Source: Pirellulaceae bacterium
Lineage (GTDB): Bacteria; Planctomycetota; Planctomycetia; Pirellulales; Pirellulaceae
Length of the DNA: 44,550 bases
Reading direction: 5' to 3'
Assembly (NCBI GenBank): GCA_023382975.1
Contig: JAHDXO010000075.1
Span: 1-44,550, forward strand
Below are positions 42,501-44,550 of this stretch, piece after piece. Made by a program: the position numbers and the translations under genes. Within the stretch, counting starts at the first letter, position 1; each line of letters starts with the position of its first letter. The notes below the pieces were generated by a model. It saw nothing but the letters and a program-made list of their open reading frames with translations. It had not been told where the DNA came from and did no database searches.

Positions 42501-43567
42501 ATTTGAACGTGCCCGACCACGGCACTTGGCACGAGCATCGCCGCAGCCGATCCCACTGGGAACAGCGGCGTCTGGAGATGCGAACCGCCTACGCCGGGCG
42601 TCCCGAGGATCCGGAAGAGATCATCCAGATTGACGGGACCGTGCAGCCGGTAGCGTACGTGGAACCTGTTGCGCCGCCGACCCGGACCATCGGCCGCGTG
42701 GCCTGCCCCGATTGGCCGTTCGATGCGGCCAAAGCGAAAGAACGTCAAACCCTCGCGGGCGAGCCGGAGCGAACGATCGAACTGCCCGACGGCAGCCGGC
42801 TGGAACTGATGCTGATCCCCGCGGGCTGTTTCGTTATGGGCTGTGCCGACGGCGAACTGGACGAGTATCCGCCGCATCCCGTGACGATCGAACGGCCCTT
42901 CTACATGGCCAAGTTCGAGACCACCAATGCGCAGTTCGCCCTGTTCCACCCGGCTCACGACAGCGCCTATATCAGCATGACCAACAAGGACCACGACCAT
43001 CGTGGACATCCGGTCAATCGCCCCACGCAGCCCGTCGTTCGAGTCACGTGGGAGCAGGCCGAAGGGTTCTGCCGCTGGTTGTCCGAGCAGAGTGGCCAGT
43101 CGGTGAAGCTGCCGACCGAGGCCCAATGGGAATGGGCGTGCCGCGCCGGCAGTGCGAGCCCGTTTTCCTACGGGGACGTCGACGCGGACTTCGGAGGTTT
43201 CGCCAACCTGGCGGATATCGCGCTCGCGAATTTCGCGCAGCGTGATTCGCCCAAGTGGCATCCCAAGGACGATCGCTTCAACGACGGCGCCATGGTTACC
43301 AACCAGGTCGGCCGCTACCAGGCGAACGCCTGGGGCCTGCACGACATGCACGGCAATGTCGCCGAGTGGACGCGATCGGTCTATCGGCCTTACCCGTATC
43401 AGCCGCGCGACGGCCGAGATGATCCGAACGCGCGCGGCCAGCGGGTCGCTCGCGGCGGTTCCTGGTACGACCGACCTCACCGCGCGCGCAGTTCGTTCCG
43501 GCTCTCGTACGAGCCTTGGCAGCCGGTGTACAATGTCGGCTTCCGCGTCATCGTCGAGATCGACTAG
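39587..43567 (+). CDS. Secreted HzsA-like c-type cytochrome with PA14-like and FGE/SUMF1-like domains
   Basis: A 1,326-residue exported protein with signal peptide (about 22 residues). A PA14/GLEYA-like beta-sandwich lies at about 100-210 (SDDGLAVWLNGEPLL, GQNRLLLKIYNQGG). A helical section (210-390) precedes the beta-propeller (about 400-790). Family block GTVPVQADGSAVF is followed by CVGCH at 833-837 and CVGCH at 883-887, the same residue numbers as in the relative at 13470-17555. The FGE fold takes about 1063-1325. Its RGGSWYDRP region lacks the Cys pair needed to make formylglycine. AGGAG precedes ATG 39587, only 11 bases after the kinase stop, so the kinase and this gene are one unit. 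Role unknown; extracytoplasmic redox or binding. Confidence 0.88.
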   Translation: MMKPCVCAALALLAICVPRPAVGGDDAGHPAYTRRATWAETMLASRAALAEAAPSAVRAGTWHATDCLPSPNFADALFPEQAIDLDARDEEGRPRWHSRPEWQDGQVQDLPNGRRGATYLFRTLDTEQAIGWEISLGSDDGLAVWLNGEPLLANDVARGPAPDQDRVTLALRPGQNRLLLKIYNQGGGHGFYFRGGHTPVPHVWEQIERDFPMQAAWMKRHARGKHLAWFVSAGEANLDRELIAAALKELGASAEPFRGELGLIESSSAAADDPRWLELYESACRFAYRLETARAINLPALRRAIEDLATSDPQRYPRGPEFLRRMGELEQQTKDLEFALARGEQQAAEHADRLVQQYDQLRQEALLANPAFDFAKLLFVRRKADQLGLPQNWQGNCALPRNGYDNEIAILAPPRPGGQVSTLFRPEQNVFVGDVDLHFDADRMLFSMPGSHNRWQIWEIRADGSGLRQVTLGEEPDADNYDACYLPDGRIVFCSTRCFAGVPCVGGGNAVANLFLMDADGGNTRQLCFDQDHNWCPTVLNNGRVLYTRWEYSDSPHYFTRLLFHMNPDGTGQMEYYASNSMWPNSTFYARPIPGHPTKVVAVISGHHGVPRMGELLLFDPAQGRREADGAVQRIPGYGRSVPPVIRDGLVEGSWPKFLHPYPLSDKYFLVSCKPTPEAQWGLYLADVFDNLLLLHEEPGFVCFEPVPVRKTDLPPRIPDRVDLTSDTATVYLSDIYQGDGLAGVPHGAVKALRIYSPHYAYPGMGGHINIGIDGPWDARRILGTVPVQADGSAVFQVPANTPIAVQPLDDQGAALQVMRSWFTAMPGETLSCVGCHESQNSGPPSQFRLAAVHRPQRITPWHGPARGFSFPREVQPVLDRNCVGCHNGQTGPGRSPLDLRVDGSAGWQNFTPSYVALHPFVRRPGPESDYFLQRPLEFHVSTSELVQMLRKGHHGVQLNAEDWDRLITWIDLNVPDHGTWHEHRRSRSHWEQRRLEMRTAYAGRPEDPEEIIQIDGTVQPVAYVEPVAPPTRTIGRVACPDWPFDAAKAKERQTLAGEPERTIELPDGSRLELMLIPAGCFVMGCADGELDEYPPHPVTIERPFYMAKFETTNAQFALFHPAHDSAYISMTNKDHDHRGHPVNRPTQPVVRVTWEQAEGFCRWLSEQSGQSVKLPTEAQWEWACRAGSASPFSYGDVDADFGGFANLADIALANFAQRDSPKWHPKDDRFNDGAMVTNQVGRYQANAWGLHDMHGNVAEWTRSVYRPYPYQPRDGRDDPNARGQRVARGGSWYDRPHRARSSFRLSYEPWQPVYNVGFRVIVEID

Positions 43568-43569
43568 AA

Positions 43570-43596
43570 GTGGCTCGCGGGCGCCGAACGCGAGTC
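43570..43596 (+). repeat. 3'-end palindromic element, variant A, copy 2
   Basis: Identical to the element at 29228-29254. It begins two bases after the TAG stop of the HzsA-like/FGE gene, in the same orientation as that gene. Confidence 0.85.
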
Positions 43597-43608
43597 GAAT
43601 ATGCCCAA

Positions 43609-43635
43609 GTGGCTCGCGGGCGCCGAACGCGAGTC
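43609..43635 (+). repeat. 3'-end palindromic element, variant A, copy 3
   Basis: A third identical 27-bp unit, 12 bases after copy 2 in direct orientation. Tandem pairing is also seen for variant B at 22350-22409. The sequence from here to 43752 holds only the ribosome site (AAGGAG) of the next gene. Confidence 0.85.
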
Positions 43636-43752
43636 AAGAAAGTTAGCAAACTCAGACCCCAAACCGGTTCCGAGTCGGCGCTCGGACCCCACCGAACCAC
43701 GCGCAACGTGCGCGCATTCCATCACCGAAGACTTTGAACAAGGAGCAACCTG

Positions 43753-44448
43753 ATGACTCAACCAACCTCCGATCGACTGAATCGGCGTTCCCTTTTGGCC
43801 GGTGCCGCGACCGTTGCGGCCGGTGCTGCTCTGGCACAGTCCGGGGCGGCCGAAGAACCCGCGTCCGTCGCGAGCGAAGTGAAGACGTACACCAGCGCCG
43901 AGTTCTACGGCGCCGACGGCACGTTTCTGATCGACAAGGCGCGCGAGGCCTACTACGACATGTTCCGCCGCTTCCACTATCCGATCTCCGAGACGCTGAA
44001 AAAGGAGATGTGGATCCTGGAGTTCGGCTTGGGCGATTTCTCCCGCGTCGGCATGGCCGGCATCTTCTGGTTGAACCGGGAGGATTACAACTATTTCGGC
44101 CACGAGATCTTTTTGCTGCCCGGCCAGATGATCCCCGAGCACTGTCACTTGAAGACCGCCAAGGGCGCACCCAAGATGGAATCCTGGCAGCCGCGCCGCG
44201 GGATGATCTACACGTTCGGCGAGGGCGACGCCACGCCCGAACTGCTCGACAAGATTCCGCCCAGCCAGCGGGAGTTGGTCAAGTCGCGGTGCGGTGCATC
44301 GCTGGGAATCGATGAAATCGGGCACCTCAACCGGCTAACCGCCTGGCACTTCATGGTCGCCGGGCCCGAAGGCGCCCTGGTGACCGAGTACGGCACTTTC
44401 CACGACATGGACGGCCTGCGCTTCTCGAATCCGAAGGCCACGCTATAA
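43753..44448 (+). CDS. Tat-exported cupin protein, lyxose-isomerase-like
   Basis: A 231-residue protein. The N-terminus has a twin-arginine signal (NRRSLLAGAAT, about residues 10-20) with an Ala-rich hydrophobic stretch to about 33. The mature part is a single cupin barrel with possible metal ligands His130 and His132 (PEHCHLK), Glu143 (KMESW) and His217 (YGTFHDMDGLRFSNP). This ligand set and the end of the chain resemble D-lyxose isomerase-type cupins, but sugar isomerases are normally cytoplasmic, so the Tat signal is odd. AAGGAG precedes ATG 43753. It follows the kinase and cytochrome genes on the same strand. Cupin and Tat calls are firm; activity is a guess. Confidence 0.8.
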   Translation: MTQPTSDRLNRRSLLAGAATVAAGAALAQSGAAEEPASVASEVKTYTSAEFYGADGTFLIDKAREAYYDMFRRFHYPISETLKKEMWILEFGLGDFSRVGMAGIFWLNREDYNYFGHEIFLLPGQMIPEHCHLKTAKGAPKMESWQPRRGMIYTFGEGDATPELLDKIPPSQRELVKSRCGASLGIDEIGHLNRLTAWHFMVAGPEGALVTEYGTFHDMDGLRFSNPKATL

Positions 44449-44527
44449 TCCACGAGGCGAAAGCCCAGCCAACTTCGTTTGACGGCAAGCCGAAGGAGCC
44501 TGCTGAAATACTGGCAAGAACCGACGT

Positions 44528-44550
44528 GGGGTAAGCTTCCAGCTTGCCGA
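44528..44550. repeat. Start of a planctomycete intergenic palindrome, cut by window edge
   Basis: GGGGTAAGCTTCCAGCTTGC resembles the GGCAAGCTGCC core of the element at 32119-32232 and the intergenic palindromes common in this phylum. Only part is visible, so its extent and relation to the other element cannot be settled. Confidence 0.4.

Noticed and set aside
13470..43567. Anammox-type hydrazine synthesis, suggested by three HzsA-like proteins
   Set aside because: No HzsB/HzsC, hydrazine dehydrogenase or nitrite reductase genes are present. The domain layout differs, and HzsA-like proteins without these partners are known in ordinary planctomycetes.

Overview
The window looks like chromosomal DNA of a high-GC member of the Planctomycetota, probably Pirellulales-like. 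The lineage call rests on gene content: three DUF1559 prepilin-type proteins paired with small lipoproteins, a DUF1080 (3-keto-disaccharide hydrolase) gene, Tat-exported Gfo/Idh/MocA dehydrogenases, giant TPR and MscK-type proteins, and three secreted proteins of the HzsA-like family (beta-propeller plus CXXCH haem motifs). Two of the HzsA-like proteins carry a C-terminal FGE/SUMF1-like domain. No rRNA, tRNA, transposase or CRISPR array was seen.

Layout. (1) 1-4068, minus strand: a five-gene sugar-oxidation operon (Tat-Gfo/Idh/MocA, DUF2784-like membrane protein, DUF1080 hydrolase, zinc MDR dehydrogenase, KduD-like SDR cut by the window edge). (2) 4347-17555, plus strand: UroD-family methyltransferase, large TPR protein, MscK-like channel, nitrilase-family amidase coupled to the channel by an ATGA overlap, and the first HzsA-like/FGE fusion. 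(3) 17620-23321, minus strand: a repeat-rich accessory region with three DUF1559-lipoprotein cassettes, a broken lipoprotein copy, a VapBC-type toxin-antitoxin pair and the remnant of a second vapB. (4) 23491-29225: CLC chloride channel with CBS domains, a VOC protein, a Gfo/Idh/MocA oxidoreductase and a three-domain Rid lipoprotein on the minus strand, with two small plus-strand genes. (5) 29416-32100: SWIM-SNF2 helicase, convergent with an LplT-Aas-type MFS/acyltransferase/AMP-binding fusion (32232-35459). The fusion lacks its C-terminal adenylation subdomain and ends exactly at a nested palindromic repeat. (6) 35753-44448, plus strand: HzsA-like cytochrome, LyxK-like sugar kinase, second HzsA-like/FGE fusion and a Tat-exported cupin.

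Themes. Region 1 fits the periplasmic C3-oxidation route for glycosides: a Gfo/Idh/MocA enzyme makes 3-keto-sugars, DUF1080 cleaves them, and cytoplasmic dehydrogenases process the products. Region 6 suggests a pentose or ketose route (kinase plus lyxose-isomerase-like cupin) encoded among secreted c-type cytochromes of unknown function. The most notable non-coding signal is a family of 27-28 bp palindromes just past stop codons, oriented with the upstream gene. Two sequence variants differ by a compensatory base-pair change in the stem.
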